Shown here in pieces: positions 1-10,531 of a stretch of 64,000 nt of DNA (positions are counted from its first letter, which is position 1; each line of letters opens with the position of its first letter). The DNA lies in NCBI GenBank assembly GCA_900468535.1, contig UBTY01000009.1:124001-188000 (forward strand), read 5' to 3'. The stretch comes from Hyphomicrobiales bacterium. Its GTDB lineage: Bacteria; Pseudomonadota; Alphaproteobacteria; Rhizobiales; Rhizobiaceae. Position numbers and translations under genes: made by a program. The notes below the pieces were generated by a model. The model worked only from the letters and a program-made list of their open reading frames with translations, searched no databases and was not told the origin of the DNA.

Positions 1-227
1 TTACGGTTATAGCCCTCTCCTATGCAGGACTTCTGGAAGGCTCCGTGTTGACCGAGACGGTATTCTCCTGGCCCGGGATTGGCCTCTACATCACCAATTC
101 CCTGCAGAACGCCGACATGAACGCCGTCCTCGGCGGAACGATCGTCATCGGCACCGTCTTTATCGGAATCAACCTCGTATCTGATCTTCTCTACCGCACT
201 CTTGATCCCAGGACGCGCAGCCGATGA
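1..227 (+). CDS. Dipeptide/oligopeptide ABC transporter permease, DppB-type (3' end only)
   Basis: The gene is cut by the left edge; the open frame runs from base 3 to the TGA at 225-227. The visible C-terminus carries the DppB/OppB signature around VLTETVFSWPGIG, followed by one hydrophobic segment, which is the usual end of this inner-membrane permease family. The stop overlaps the next start (ATGA at 224-227), so the two permeases are translationally coupled. It would pair with the DppC-type permease to form the channel of a peptide or related-solute importer. Substrate cannot be inferred because the binding protein lies outside the window. Confidence 0.9.
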   Translation, partial: TVIALSYAGLLEGSVLTETVFSWPGIGLYITNSLQNADMNAVLGGTIVIGTVFIGINLVSDLLYRTLDPRTRSR

Positions 228-1159
228 CCGCTCCCGCTCAGCAACCTGTACGCATGAGCCGCCGCGATTGGCTGCTGTCCGATCGGCCGCAGTCCCGGAG
301 ACAGGCCCGCCTGGGTCGTGCTTATGTGACGTGGCGGCAATTCACCGCAAACCGCCTGGCAGTTGTTGGCCTGGTGATCATTATCGCGCTGCTTCTGATC
401 GCCGCGTTTGCCGATCTGCTTGCAACCCACTCCCCTGTTGTCGGGGATCTCAAGAATGCCCGGCTGCTGCCGCCCGGCACCGAAGGCTACATCCTCGGCA
501 CTGACGATCAGGGTCGCGATATCTTCTCGCGCCTGATCTACGGTTCGCGCCTGACGCTTCTCGTCGTTGTCCTGGTCGCGATCATCTCCGCGCCGATCGG
601 ACTGATTATCGGCACGGTCTCCGGCTACGCCGGTGGCTGGGTCGATGCTGTCCTTATGCGCATTACCGATATCTTCCTGGCATTCCCGAAGCTCGTTCTG
701 GCCCTTGCCTTCGTTGCCGCGCTCGGCCCTGGCATCCAGAATGCGATCATCGCTATCGCCATCACCTCCTGGCCGCCCTATGCGCGTATCGCTCGCGCGG
801 AAACGCTGACGGTTCGCCGGTCGGACTTTATCGCGGCGGTTCGGTTGATGGGCGCCTCGCCGCTTCGGATCATCGTGCGTCACGTGATGCCGCTCTGCAT
901 CTCATCTCTGATCGTGCGTGTCACGCTCGACATGGCCGGGATCATCCTAACTGCCGCGGGTCTTGGGTTCCTTGGCCTCGGGGCGCAGCCTCCGCTGCCT
1001 GAATGGGGCGCGATGATTGCTTCGGGACGGCGCTTCATTCTCGATCAATGGTGGGTCGCTGCCATGCCCGGCATCGCGATCCTGGTGGTCAGCCTCGGGT
1101 TCAACCTGCTCGGCGATGGACTTCGGGATGCACTCGACCCCAAGGAAAGCGGACAATGA
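224..1159 (+). CDS. Dipeptide/oligopeptide ABC transporter permease, DppC-type
   Basis: A 311-residue inner-membrane permease. After a basic N-terminal tail there is a first membrane helix near residues 44-66, then the family hallmark LGTDDQGRDIFSR near residue 91, and the EAA cytoplasmic loop (around GASPLRIIVRHVMP) near residue 208 that docks on the ATPases. Length is normal for DppC/OppC. Both ends overlap neighbours by four bases (ATGA), giving a tightly coupled operon with the preceding permease and two ATPases. The substrate is unknown; peptides, nickel or opines are all possible in this family. Confidence 0.93.
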   Translation: MTAPAQQPVRMSRRDWLLSDRPQSRRQARLGRAYVTWRQFTANRLAVVGLVIIIALLLIAAFADLLATHSPVVGDLKNARLLPPGTEGYILGTDDQGRDIFSRLIYGSRLTLLVVVLVAIISAPIGLIIGTVSGYAGGWVDAVLMRITDIFLAFPKLVLALAFVAALGPGIQNAIIAIAITSWPPYARIARAETLTVRRSDFIAAVRLMGASPLRIIVRHVMPLCISSLIVRVTLDMAGIILTAAGLGFLGLGAQPPLPEWGAMIASGRRFILDQWWVAAMPGIAILVVSLGFNLLGDGLRDALDPKESGQ

Positions 1160-1989
1160 CCCCTCTCCTCGCCGTAAACAATCTGAAAGTCAGCTACCCC
1201 ACGCGGACGGGTGTCGTGGAAGCGGTTCGTGGCGTCTCCTTCTCGTTGCAGAAGGAGCGCCTCGCGATCGTCGGAGAATCCGGTTCCGGAAAATCGCAGA
1301 CAGGTCGCGCGATCATGGGGCTCACGCCTAAGCATGGGGTCGTGACCGCCGACACTCTGGATTTCAATGGTATCGATCTCCTGAAGGCATCCGACAAGGA
1401 ACGGCGGCAGTTGCGCGGCAAGCGCATCGCTATGGTGCTTCAGGACCCCAAATATTCTCTCGATCCCGTCATGACGATCGGCCGGCAGATCTGCGAGACG
1501 CTGCGGACCCATGAGAGCATCAGCCGGAGCGAGGCTCGCGATCGCGCGTTGGCTATGCTTGAAGCGGTGCAGATCCGCGATCCCAAGCGCGTTTTCGATC
1601 TTCATCCGCACGAGGTTTCGGGCGGCATGGGTCAGCGCGCGATGATCGCCATGATGCTGATCGCGGGTCCCGAATTGCTAATCGCTGACGAACCGACCTC
1701 GGCGCTCGACGTCACGGTGCAGCTCGACGTGCTGCGGATCATGGATCGCCTGGTTTCCGAGCGTGGAATGGGGCTGATTTTCGTCTCGCACGATCTCCGC
1801 CTTGTCTCATCATTCTGTGATCGCGTCCTCGTCATGTATGCTGGCAAGGTCGTCGAAGAACTGAAGGCTTCCGAACTGAAAAACGCACAGCATCCCTATA
1901 CGCGCGGCCTTTTGAACTGCATGCCGCAGATCGGTGAAAGCCGGCATCCGCTGCCGGTCCTCGATCGCAAGCCGGAGTGGGCGGCATGA
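1156..1989 (+). CDS. Peptide ABC transporter ATPase, DppD-type
   Basis: 277 residues from the ATG at 1156, which overlaps the preceding stop; the frame stays open upstream but that stretch is inside dppC. Walker A GESGSGKS is at residues 40-47, the Q-loop at IAMVLQDPKYSLDP, the ABC signature VSGGMGQ near 154-160 and Walker B LLIADE near 174-179. The C-terminal HPYTRGLL motif marks the oligopeptide-transporter ATPase subfamily. It acts with the following ATPase as a heterodimer energising the two permeases. It is shorter than many DppD proteins (about 320), with a reduced C-terminal extension that lacks an obvious Fe-S cysteine cluster. Confidence 0.92.
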   Translation: MTPLLAVNNLKVSYPTRTGVVEAVRGVSFSLQKERLAIVGESGSGKSQTGRAIMGLTPKHGVVTADTLDFNGIDLLKASDKERRQLRGKRIAMVLQDPKYSLDPVMTIGRQICETLRTHESISRSEARDRALAMLEAVQIRDPKRVFDLHPHEVSGGMGQRAMIAMMLIAGPELLIADEPTSALDVTVQLDVLRIMDRLVSERGMGLIFVSHDLRLVSSFCDRVLVMYAGKVVEELKASELKNAQHPYTRGLLNCMPQIGESRHPLPVLDRKPEWAA

Positions 1990-2735
1990 GTGCGGCTCTC
2001 GCGGTTGACGGGCTGAGCGTCGTCTATGATCACTTTCATGCCCTCAAGACTGTGGGCGTCGAGATCGGGGCAGGCGAGTCCTTCGGGCTGGTCGGAGAAT
2101 CCGGGTCCGGAAAATCCACATTGCTGCGCGCCGTTGCAGGGCTTGCACCGGTAACATCGGGCGAGATTCGCATTCACGGAGAGCCCCTTGCTGGTTCCCG
2201 GCGAAGCAAGGCCTTCTACAGGCAAGTGCAGATGGTATTTCAGGATCCCTATGGATCGCTGCACCCCCGGCAAACGATTGACCGCCTGCTGCTTGAGCCT
2301 CTGGCGATCCACGGAATAAGCGACAGCGACCGGCGCATTGCGCGCGCGCTGGACGAAGTCGGTCTCGGCAATGGGTTCCGCTTCCGCTACCCGCATCAGC
2401 TGTCTGGCGGCCAGCGGCAGCGCGTGGCGATCGCACGCGCGTTGATCGTGGAACCGTCCATTCTTCTGCTCGATGAGCCCACTTCAGCGCTTGATGCGTC
2501 GGTACAGGCCGAGGTGCTCAACCTTTTGGAACAAGTGAGGCGCGACCGTCAGCTGACCTTCGTGATGGTGAGCCATGACCTCGGTGTCATCACCCATATG
2601 TGCGACCGACTTGCCGTCATGAGAAACGGCGCCGTGGTCGAGAGGTTAACAGCGACCGAACTTGCAAGCGGCAGCGTTCACGAGGACTACACGCGAAATT
2701 TGATGATCGCGAGCAAGGGTTTCGTCAGGGCGTAA
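1986..2735 (+). CDS. Peptide ABC transporter ATPase, DppF-type
   Basis: 249 residues from the ATG at 1986, again overlapping the upstream stop by four bases; an in-frame GTG at 1977 is possible but less likely. Walker A GESGSGKST is at residues 37-45, signature LSGGQRQR at 139-146, Walker B ILLLDE near 159-164 and the switch histidine in VSHDLGVI. It is the last gene of the importer operon and the likely partner of the preceding ATPase. No clear intrinsic terminator follows; the next 150 bases are AT-rich. Confidence 0.92.
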   Translation: MSAALAVDGLSVVYDHFHALKTVGVEIGAGESFGLVGESGSGKSTLLRAVAGLAPVTSGEIRIHGEPLAGSRRSKAFYRQVQMVFQDPYGSLHPRQTIDRLLLEPLAIHGISDSDRRIARALDEVGLGNGFRFRYPHQLSGGQRQRVAIARALIVEPSILLLDEPTSALDASVQAEVLNLLEQVRRDRQLTFVMVSHDLGVITHMCDRLAVMRNGAVVERLTATELASGSVHEDYTRNLMIASKGFVRA

Positions 2736-2823
2736 CTGCATTTCCTGAATGGATTTAATAACTTGCCGCCTTTTGGTTTCGCCGCTTTATGATCGATCAA
2801 AACACGACCATTCGACTAGACTA

Positions 2824-2851
2824 TTGACAGCTGCCTTACTTCTGTCATGAT
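2824..2851 (+). promoter_or_regulatory. Possible sigma-70 promoter for the small gene at 2894
   Basis: TTGACA at 2824-2829 is followed after 16 bases by CATGAT at 2846-2851. The -35 is perfect and the -10 is a partial match. It sits about 40 bases upstream of the small ORF that starts at 2894. Prediction by eye only. Confidence 0.35.
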
Positions 2852-2893
2852 CCCGTTAACGCTCGTTAATTTTCGTGATCATGGAGATGAGGC

Positions 2894-3076
2894 ATGTTTT
2901 TTCTCGGCGGCATGACCATGGGTTATCTCGCGCCACCCGCAAAAGCGGATAGCGCTGCTGCATCGGTTTCCGTTCCCGCCGAGAAAGATCGGCGCAAGAT
3001 CGACGTGTCGAACGCATCGCAACAACCGAACGCCGTCGAGCGCTCGCTGATCTGGGCGTGGCGTACCGTCTGCTAA
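2894..3076 (+). CDS. Small hypothetical protein (60 aa)
   Basis: A 60-residue frame starting with a short hydrophobic stretch (MFFLGGMTMGYLAPPAKA), which could be a weak signal or membrane segment, followed by a polar lysine/aspartate-rich tail. A ribosome-binding site (GGAGATGAGG, 2883-2892) precedes the ATG at a usable distance, and a promoter-like TTGACA lies upstream. I do not recognise a family. It occupies the otherwise empty gap after the peptide-transporter operon and could be a real rhizobial small protein or a chance frame. Confidence 0.4.
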   Translation: MFFLGGMTMGYLAPPAKADSAAASVSVPAEKDRRKIDVSNASQQPNAVERSLIWAWRTVC

Positions 3077-3194
3077 AATCGGAAAACGGAATTTCCCCCA
3101 GACGGGATTCGAAGCAAAATTATCTCTACCAACCAGATAGAGAATATAAGAAAATAACGGCAAGTTAATACTTGCAACGAAGCGGAGGCGGCAC

Positions 3195-3356
3195 ATGGCA
3201 GATCTGGGTATCGCGCATACTCATGCACACCATCACGGGTCCGTACGTAATCGGAAGCGGGCAACCCAAGGCAAACTGCAGTTCATCCTGCATGCGGGAC
3301 TGATCGCGGCGGCCTTCGTTTTTGTAACGTTACTGGTTTTCGGCCTCATCGGCTGA
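3195..3356 (+). CDS. Small membrane protein (53 aa)
   Basis: A 53-residue frame, ATG at 3195 and TGA at 3354-3356. A good ribosome-binding site (GCGGAGGCGG, 3182-3191) lies just upstream. The N-terminal half is polar and histidine-rich (HTHAHHH near residues 8-14) and basic. The C-terminal half is one hydrophobic helix (about residues 29-53) ending at the stop. This layout fits a single-pass small inner-membrane protein. The histidine cluster could bind metal, but that is speculation; I do not recognise a named family. Confidence 0.6.
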   Translation: MADLGIAHTHAHHHGSVRNRKRATQGKLQFILHAGLIAAAFVFVTLLVFGLIG

Positions 3357-3648
3357 GGTCGCGCGTTCTGGGCACGCCTGCTCCTTCACGAGATCTCGCC
3401 AGCATCCCTCCGGGTGAATTGAATTAACAGCGATCTAGTAGCTCACGCAGACGTCGTCTTGAGCGTCATCAACGGCGGGCGCTGGCACCGAATCGTTCAA
3501 CTTATCCAAGTCGCAGCCGAATTGTCAGTTTCGAGCTTTGGGTTAAGCGACCTGTTGCGCGGCTTCAATCCGCGCGCTTGAGCTTGGCATTGCCAGAAGC
3601 ATTTAAAATCTCAAGGCTGATCACGGAAAACTGTGCCGACCAAGAAAG

Positions 3649-3738
3649 TGGCGGAGAGGGTGGGATTTGAACCCACGGTACCCTTGCAGGCACGCCGCAT
3701 TTCGAGTGCGGTACATTCAACCACTCTGCCACCTCTCC
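3649..3738 (-). tRNA. tRNA-Ser (anticodon CGA)
   Basis: Read on the minus strand, the acceptor stem GGAGAGG (5' end at 3738) pairs with CCTCTCC, followed by discriminator G and an encoded CCA (3649-3651). The anticodon stem CCGCA/TGCGG encloses the loop CTCGAAA, giving anticodon CGA, which reads UCG serine codons. A long variable arm and the T-loop GGTTCAAATCC are visible. The 90-base length is typical of class II serine tRNAs. Confidence 0.97.
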
Positions 3739-3771
3739 GCGGTCTGGTTGACGCCGTTAGGCGCGGGCTGT

Positions 3772-3800
3772 CTCATAGCGAGAGTTTCGCGGGCTGGCAA
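3772..3800 (-). promoter_or_regulatory. Predicted sigma-70 promoter of tRNA-Ser
   Basis: On the minus strand TTGCCA (3800-3795), a 17-base spacer and TATGAG (3777-3772) lie about 34 bases before the mature 5' end of tRNA-Ser. Spacing and position fit a housekeeping promoter with a short 5' leader removed by RNase P. Confidence 0.5.
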
Positions 3801-3831
3801 GTCGAAATCTCAGACTTTTCATCCTTTTGCC

Positions 3832-3860
3832 TTGACAGTCCCCGGGGCCTCGCGTATCTG
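3832..3860 (+). promoter_or_regulatory. Predicted sigma-70 promoter of rplU-rpmA
   Basis: TTGACA at 3832-3837, a 17-base spacer and TATCTG at 3855-3860. The perfect -35 inside CTTGACA is typical of rhizobial housekeeping promoters. It would give a leader of roughly 170 bases before rplU, long enough for a ribosomal-protein control structure, although I cannot identify one by eye. Confidence 0.6.
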
Positions 3861-4038
3861 CGCTGCGCAATAGGTGTGGAAAAGTCCGTGCCTTGCCATC
3901 CTCGCGCTCGCGCGGAGATTTCACCGGCAGTCAGAATTCAAGGCGAAATCCTCTGAAATCCCTGCTTAACATCGACTGATAAAAAGACGGCCGCCCGTTT
4001 TTCGGGAATGAGCCGGAACGAACATGAAAGGATAAAAA

Positions 4039-4356
4039 ATGTTCGCAGTCATCAAGACCGGCGGTAAGCAGTACCGTGTGGCAGCAAACGACGTGCTGAC
4101 CATCGAGAAGCTTGAAGCAACCGCTGGCGACTCCATCGAATTCACCGAAGTCCTCGTTGTCGGCGAAGGCGCCGATGCTGCGATCGGTGCTCCCTTTGTC
4201 AAGGGCGCTTCCGTCAAGGCTGAAGTTGTTGAACAGACCCGCGGCAAGAAGGTCATCGCCTTCAAGAAGCGTCGTCGTCAGAACTCCAAGCGTTCGCGCG
4301 GCCATCGTCAGCACCACACCGTTGTCCGTATCACGGACATCGTGGCTGCCAAGTAA
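4039..4356 (+). CDS. rplU: 50S ribosomal protein L21
   Basis: 105 residues beginning [20 protein letters not shown], the invariant L21 start, with the conserved basic C-terminal segment ([19 protein letters not shown]) that contacts 23S rRNA. An AAGGA ribosome-binding site precedes the ATG. L21 is a structural protein of the large subunit. It is followed 35 bases later by rpmA, the usual operon pair in bacteria, and lies close to obgE as in most proteobacteria. Confidence 0.99.
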   Translation: MFAVIKTGGKQYRVAANDVLTIEKLEATAGDSIEFTEVLVVGEGADAAIGAPFVKGASVKAEVVEQTRGKKVIAFKKRRRQNSKRSRGHRQHHTVVRITDIVAAK

Positions 4357-4391
4357 TCGATCACGGGATCCAGGTTTAAAGGAGAACTCCA

Positions 4392-4661
4392 ATGGCACAC
4401 AAAAAAGCTGGCGGTTCATCGCGCAACGGTCGTGATTCCGAATCCAAGCGCCTTGGCGTGAAGAAGTTCGGCGGCGAAACCGTCATCGCAGGCAACATCA
4501 TTCTGCGTCAGCGCGGCACGCAGTGGCATCCGGGCGCCAACGTTGGCCTCGGTAAGGACCACACCATTTTTGCGCTTACGGCCGGCAATGTGAACTACCG
4601 TACGAAGGCCAATGGCCGCGTGTACGTGTCTGTAATGCCGAAAGCGGAAGCAGCGGAATAA
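4392..4661 (+). CDS. rpmA: 50S ribosomal protein L27
   Basis: 89 residues starting [20 protein letters not shown], the classic L27 N-terminus that reaches the peptidyl-transferase centre; the mature N-terminus needs no proteolytic processing in Gram-negatives. A strong AAAGGAG ribosome-binding site precedes the ATG. The operon with rplU ends at the intrinsic terminator 70 bases downstream. Confidence 0.99.
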   Translation: MAHKKAGGSSRNGRDSESKRLGVKKFGGETVIAGNIILRQRGTQWHPGANVGLGKDHTIFALTAGNVNYRTKANGRVYVSVMPKAEAAE

Positions 4662-4732
4662 GCCGGTAGCGCTCTAAAACAGCCGGCGTCTCATCGACCC
4701 GGCTGAGCGTATCAGGTTCAGTCCAGAAAACA

Positions 4733-4762
4733 GGGGAGATGGGGCGCCATCTCCCCTTTTTT
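4733..4762 (+). terminator. Intrinsic terminator of rplU-rpmA
   Basis: A perfect 10-bp stem GGGGAGATGG / CCATCTCCCC (4733-4742 and 4747-4756) with a GGCG loop, followed by six T. It lies only 25 bases before the next ATG, so the acetyltransferase at 4788 is expressed by read-through or its own promoter. Confidence 0.9.
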
Positions 4763-4787
4763 CTTGTCCAACGAAGGAGGACTGAAC

Positions 4788-5444
4788 ATGCAAGGCGAAA
4801 TGTTGAGGGAGGACCAATCACGGTCTCTCCGGGAAGACCAGCGGTCTCCCAAGGAACGGCTGCGGCCTGAGCGGTTAAGGACCGATTGCCCTGTCTTGTT
4901 GTCGGAAAGGCTCGTCATGCGTGCCCCCCACGAAGAAGACATCGACGCCCTTGCCCATCTTGCCAACAACGCCAAAGTCGCCACCATGGTGTCGCGTATG
5001 CCGCACCCGTATACGGCCAATGATGCCGCCGACTTCGTGCGACGCACGAAAAACGGCGAGATTGGCAAGTGCGTCTATGCGATCACCAAAGCCGAAAACG
5101 GTGCCTTCATCGGGTGCTGCGGAGTTGAACCGCATCTCGACGGGCGGACCGTCGAGATCGGTTACTGGCTGGGAGAACCCTACTGGAATCAGGGCTTTAT
5201 GACCGAGGCGTGCCACGCCCTAGTCGATATGGTCTTTCGCACGCGTGAAGATGTCGATCAGATCGATGCCCGTTGCCGGGTGATGAACGTCGCGTCGCGG
5301 CGGGTCATCCAGAAGTGCGGTTTTCAGTTCCAGGGATCGGGCCTTGCGGCGTCTCTGGCGCTCGGCAGCAACGTGCCGGTCGAGTGGTACAGGCTTGACC
5401 GCAAGACCTGGATGTCACTCAGAAGCTGGGGGAGCGTCTTATGA
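4788..5444 (+). CDS. GNAT family N-acetyltransferase (RimJ/RimL-like)
   Basis: 218 residues from the ATG at 4788, which has an AAGGAGG site 8 bases upstream; the frame opens earlier at a TTG but that lies in the terminator. A polar N-terminal extension of about 40 residues precedes the GNAT core (around TDCPVLLSERLVMRAPHEED). Acetyl-CoA-binding strand and turn are visible at VEIGYWLGEPYWNQGFMTEA, typical of RimJ/RimL ribosomal-protein N-acetyltransferases and relatives. It overlaps the following GNAT gene by four bases. The position behind rplU-rpmA suggests, but does not prove, a ribosomal substrate. Confidence 0.85.
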   Translation: MQGEMLREDQSRSLREDQRSPKERLRPERLRTDCPVLLSERLVMRAPHEEDIDALAHLANNAKVATMVSRMPHPYTANDAADFVRRTKNGEIGKCVYAITKAENGAFIGCCGVEPHLDGRTVEIGYWLGEPYWNQGFMTEACHALVDMVFRTREDVDQIDARCRVMNVASRRVIQKCGFQFQGSGLAASLALGSNVPVEWYRLDRKTWMSLRSWGSVL

Positions 5445-6028
5445 ACGCGATCAGTCTTCAAAGACCCAGGAGCCAGTTGATGACGCCTGGCCCGCTGCCT
5501 GTCATCACTACCGACCGGCTGGTTCTCCGGCCGCACCGGCTGAGCGATGCCGATGCGATCGCGGATACGTTGTCTGACTTCGCCGTCACGCGAATGCTTG
5601 CGCGTGTTCCTGCTCCCTACGACAGGCAGGATGCGCTCGACTGGCTGGTGCCGGTGACGGCTGGCGGCATGCCCGACTGGCAGTTTGCGATCACGACCGG
5701 CGACGATGCGCATATCGGTGTCGTTGCGATTGAGTTGCGCCATGGTCTCTGGCACCTCGGTTACTGGCTGAACCGCTTCTACTGGCGGCGCGGCTACATG
5801 AGCGAAGCGGTATCGGCTGTATTGGAGCGTTTTTCGCGTCGTATGCCCGATACCGCGGTTCATTCCGGTGTGTTTGCGGACAATCCGGCCTCGCTGAAGC
5901 TGCAGGAAAAGCTCGGCTTCCGCATGACGGGTTGCAGCGAAATCTACAGCTTCGCACGCAACACCATGGTCACGCATGTCGAGACGATGCTGAAGCCTGG
6001 CGCGTTGCAACAGGCCCAGATCGCCTGA
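5441..6028 (+). CDS. GNAT family N-acetyltransferase (RimJ/RimL-like)
   Basis: 195 residues, start overlapping the previous stop (ATGA). The core begins TDRLVLRPHRLSDADAI and contains the acetyl-CoA loop LGYWLNRFYWRRGYMSEAV and the C-terminal NPASLKLQEKLGFR segment that closes the GNAT fold. It is a clear paralogue of the preceding gene. In conserved rhizobial neighbourhoods such pairs sit between rpmA and obgE; the substrate is unknown. The operon ends at the hairpin immediately downstream. Confidence 0.85.
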   Translation: MNAISLQRPRSQLMTPGPLPVITTDRLVLRPHRLSDADAIADTLSDFAVTRMLARVPAPYDRQDALDWLVPVTAGGMPDWQFAITTGDDAHIGVVAIELRHGLWHLGYWLNRFYWRRGYMSEAVSAVLERFSRRMPDTAVHSGVFADNPASLKLQEKLGFRMTGCSEIYSFARNTMVTHVETMLKPGALQQAQIA

Positions 6029-6039
6029 ACAAACAAGAG

Positions 6040-6061
6040 GCGCCCCGATACATCGGGGCGC
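6040..6061. terminator. Bidirectional hairpin between convergent genes
   Basis: A 10-bp perfect stem GCGCCCCGAT / ATCGGGGCGC with a 2-base loop, placed between the acetyltransferase stop (6028) and the stop of the convergent hydrolase (6069). There is no strong T-run, so it may act mainly as a 3'-end-stabilising structure. Confidence 0.6.
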
Positions 6062-6068
6062 TTCGCAT

Positions 6069-6932
6069 TTAACTGCCGGTCTCGACCCAGATGGGGAAGT
6101 GGTCGGAGCCGACCGAAGCTGTATCGATCTTCGCGGATTTCAGACGATCTGCCAGGCCGCAGCTGACGAAGATGTAATCGAGATGCATGCGTTTGCCATG
6201 ATCCTTGGGATCCATCCAGCTATAGCTGCCGGGCGGGTAGGCCTCCAGCGCCGCGAGCGCGTCGATAGGCGTGCCAATGCGCGGAACGCGGCCGTAATAG
6301 CCGTCCTTGGCACCGGCAAGAGCGCAGTATTCGGGCGATTCCGGCGTCATGTTGAAATCGCCCATGATCACGTAGTCGTCAGGCAACGGCGGATCATTGA
6401 CGTCGAATTCGGTCGCGCCGGTGACGGATCCACCTTCGGAAACGAAGGCGTTGATGCGCTCGTTCAGGTGAACGAGTTGCCGGCTGCGCTCGTCGATCGA
6501 GACGTGGTCGAGATGCACAGAATAGACGCGCAGCGCACCATCAGGCGTCTCGATAACGGCTTCGGTTGCGCCGCGCTGGAGATTGACCTTGGAGATCGTC
6601 CGGCTGCGCGGCAGAAGCAACGTCCGGGTCGAGAGGATCTGCCAGCGCGAAAGCACCATGTTGCCGAACTGAAAACGCGTTCCGCGTGGCGGCCAGCCGC
6701 CGGAGCCCTCTTCGATGTGCAGGTCGCAAGCCGGTCCGTAGACCCAGAAATAACTCGGAAAAAGGGCGGCCAGGTCCGCGACCATGTCGGCATAATCGTT
6801 CCTGACGAAGCCGCGGGTCACTTCCTGGAGCGCGATGATGTCGGCGCCCTCGAGGCTCGCGGCGATTCGGTCGAGGTTGTAGATGCCATCAAGACCGAAG
6901 CCGTACTGTATGTTATAGCTCGCAAACTTCAC
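6069..6932 (-). CDS. Endonuclease/exonuclease/phosphatase (EEP) family hydrolase
   Basis: 287 residues if started at the GTG at 6932 (VKFASYNIQYGFG), preceded by AAAGGA; a longer frame to 7037 would run into obgE and adds nothing recognisable. EEP-fold motifs are clear: N and Q in SYNIQYG, the metal glutamate in IIALQEVTRG, the YSVHLDH segment, the VIMGDFNMTP motif with Asp-Asn, and the terminal SDHFPIWVE with Asp-His catalytic pair. The family covers Mg2+-dependent nucleases, phosphodiesterases and phosphatases. No signal peptide, so cytoplasmic. Exact substrate unknown. Confidence 0.85.
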   Translation of the reverse strand: MKFASYNIQYGFGLDGIYNLDRIAASLEGADIIALQEVTRGFVRNDYADMVADLAALFPSYFWVYGPACDLHIEEGSGGWPPRGTRFQFGNMVLSRWQILSTRTLLLPRSRTISKVNLQRGATEAVIETPDGALRVYSVHLDHVSIDERSRQLVHLNERINAFVSEGGSVTGATEFDVNDPPLPDDYVIMGDFNMTPESPEYCALAGAKDGYYGRVPRIGTPIDALAALEAYPPGSYSWMDPKDHGKRMHLDYIFVSCGLADRLKSAKIDTASVGSDHFPIWVETGS

Positions 6933-6991
6933 GATAATCCTTTGACCTCCGATTGAACCGCCTATATCGAAAGCGGCAAGAGGGGCGATGA

Positions 6992-9246
<2,255 letters not shown>

Positions 9247-9254
<8 letters not shown>

Positions 9255-10530
9255 TACTGTTGCGCAGAGCCCTGACATTGACGCGCTGATGAATGACATC
9301 GGCCGCAAAGCCAAGGCTGCCGCGCGACCGTTGGGCTTTGCGTCCACCGAAGCCAAGAACAATGCGCTGAACGCCATGGCGGATGCGATCCTCGCCAGCA
9401 AGGATCATATCCTTGCCGAAAATGCCAAGGATCTGAAAGATGTTGCCGGCACAGACATGCTGGCATCCTTTGTCGATCGCTTGACGCTGACCGAAAAGCG
9501 CGTTGTGGAGATGGCTGAAGGCATTCGCGCGATTGCTGCTCTCAAGGATCCGGTCGGGGAAGTAATTGCCGCGTGGGATCGGCCGAATGGTTTGAAAATC
9601 GAGCGCGTGCGTACGCCGCTCGGCGTGATCGGGGTGATTTTCGAGAGCCGTCCGAATGTGACGGCGGATGCCGGCGCGCTCTGCCTGAAGGCCGGAAACG
9701 CGGTCATCCTGCGCTGCGGCTCTGACTCCCGTCGTTCATCACAGGCGATCCATGCCTGCCTCGTCGAGGGCCTGAAGGCTGCCGGGCTGCCTGAGCACGC
9801 CATACAGCTTGTTCCGGTGACTGATCGGGCGGCTGTCGGCGCAATGCTGCGCGGACTGGATGGCGCGATCGACGTTATCGTACCGCGCGGCGGCAAGAGC
9901 CTTGTTTCTCGCGTTCAGAATGAGGCGAGGGTGCCCGTCTTTGCCCATCTCGAAGGCCTTTGCCATATCTACGTGGACGCCTCAGCCAATCTCGATATGG
10001 CCAAGGAGATCATCGTCAACGCGAAAATGCGGCGTACGGGTATCTGCGGCGCGGTGGAAACCATTCTCGTCGACCATGCCGTTGCCGGCACGCATCTTCG
10101 CCCGCTGCTGGACGCGCTGGCGGGTGCCGGTTGCGAGATTCGCGGCTCGGCTGCTGTCATCGACGCAATGCCTGGTGCGAAGGTCGCGACCGAGGAAGAT
10201 TGGTCGACGGAGTACCTGGATGCGATCGTTTCGGTTGCCGTTGTCGATGGCATTTCAGGCGCGGTCGAGCATATCCAGACGTATTCGTCCAATCACACCG
10301 AGGCGGTCATTGCCGAGGATCCCAATGTCGTCGAGCGGTTCTTCACCGAGGTCGATTCCGCGATCCTGCTGCACAATGCATCGACGCAGTTTGCCGATGG
10401 CGGCGAGTTCGGCATGGGTGCCGAAATCGGCATCGCCACTGGCAAGATGCACGCTCGCGGTCCGGTTGGCGTCGAGCAGCTGACATCCTTCAAGTATCGG
10501 GTGCACGGCACCGGACAGACCCGGCCCTGA
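9247..10530 (+). CDS. proA: Glutamate-5-semialdehyde dehydrogenase (gamma-glutamyl phosphate reductase)
   Basis: 427 residues, normal length. The aldehyde-dehydrogenase fold contains the catalytic cysteine in [10 protein letters not shown] (Cys267), the NADPH-binding [13 protein letters not shown] region and the conserved [16 protein letters not shown]-terminal motif. It reduces gamma-glutamyl phosphate from ProB to glutamate semialdehyde, which cyclises on the way to proline. The stop is followed directly by nadD (one-base gap), so obgE-proB-proA-nadD form one unit. Confidence 0.98.
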
Positions 10531-10531
10531 C

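Noticed and set aside
3633..3956. Open frame containing AERVGFEPTV-like sequence
   Set aside because: It is the complement of tRNA-Ser read as protein, a well-known annotation artefact.
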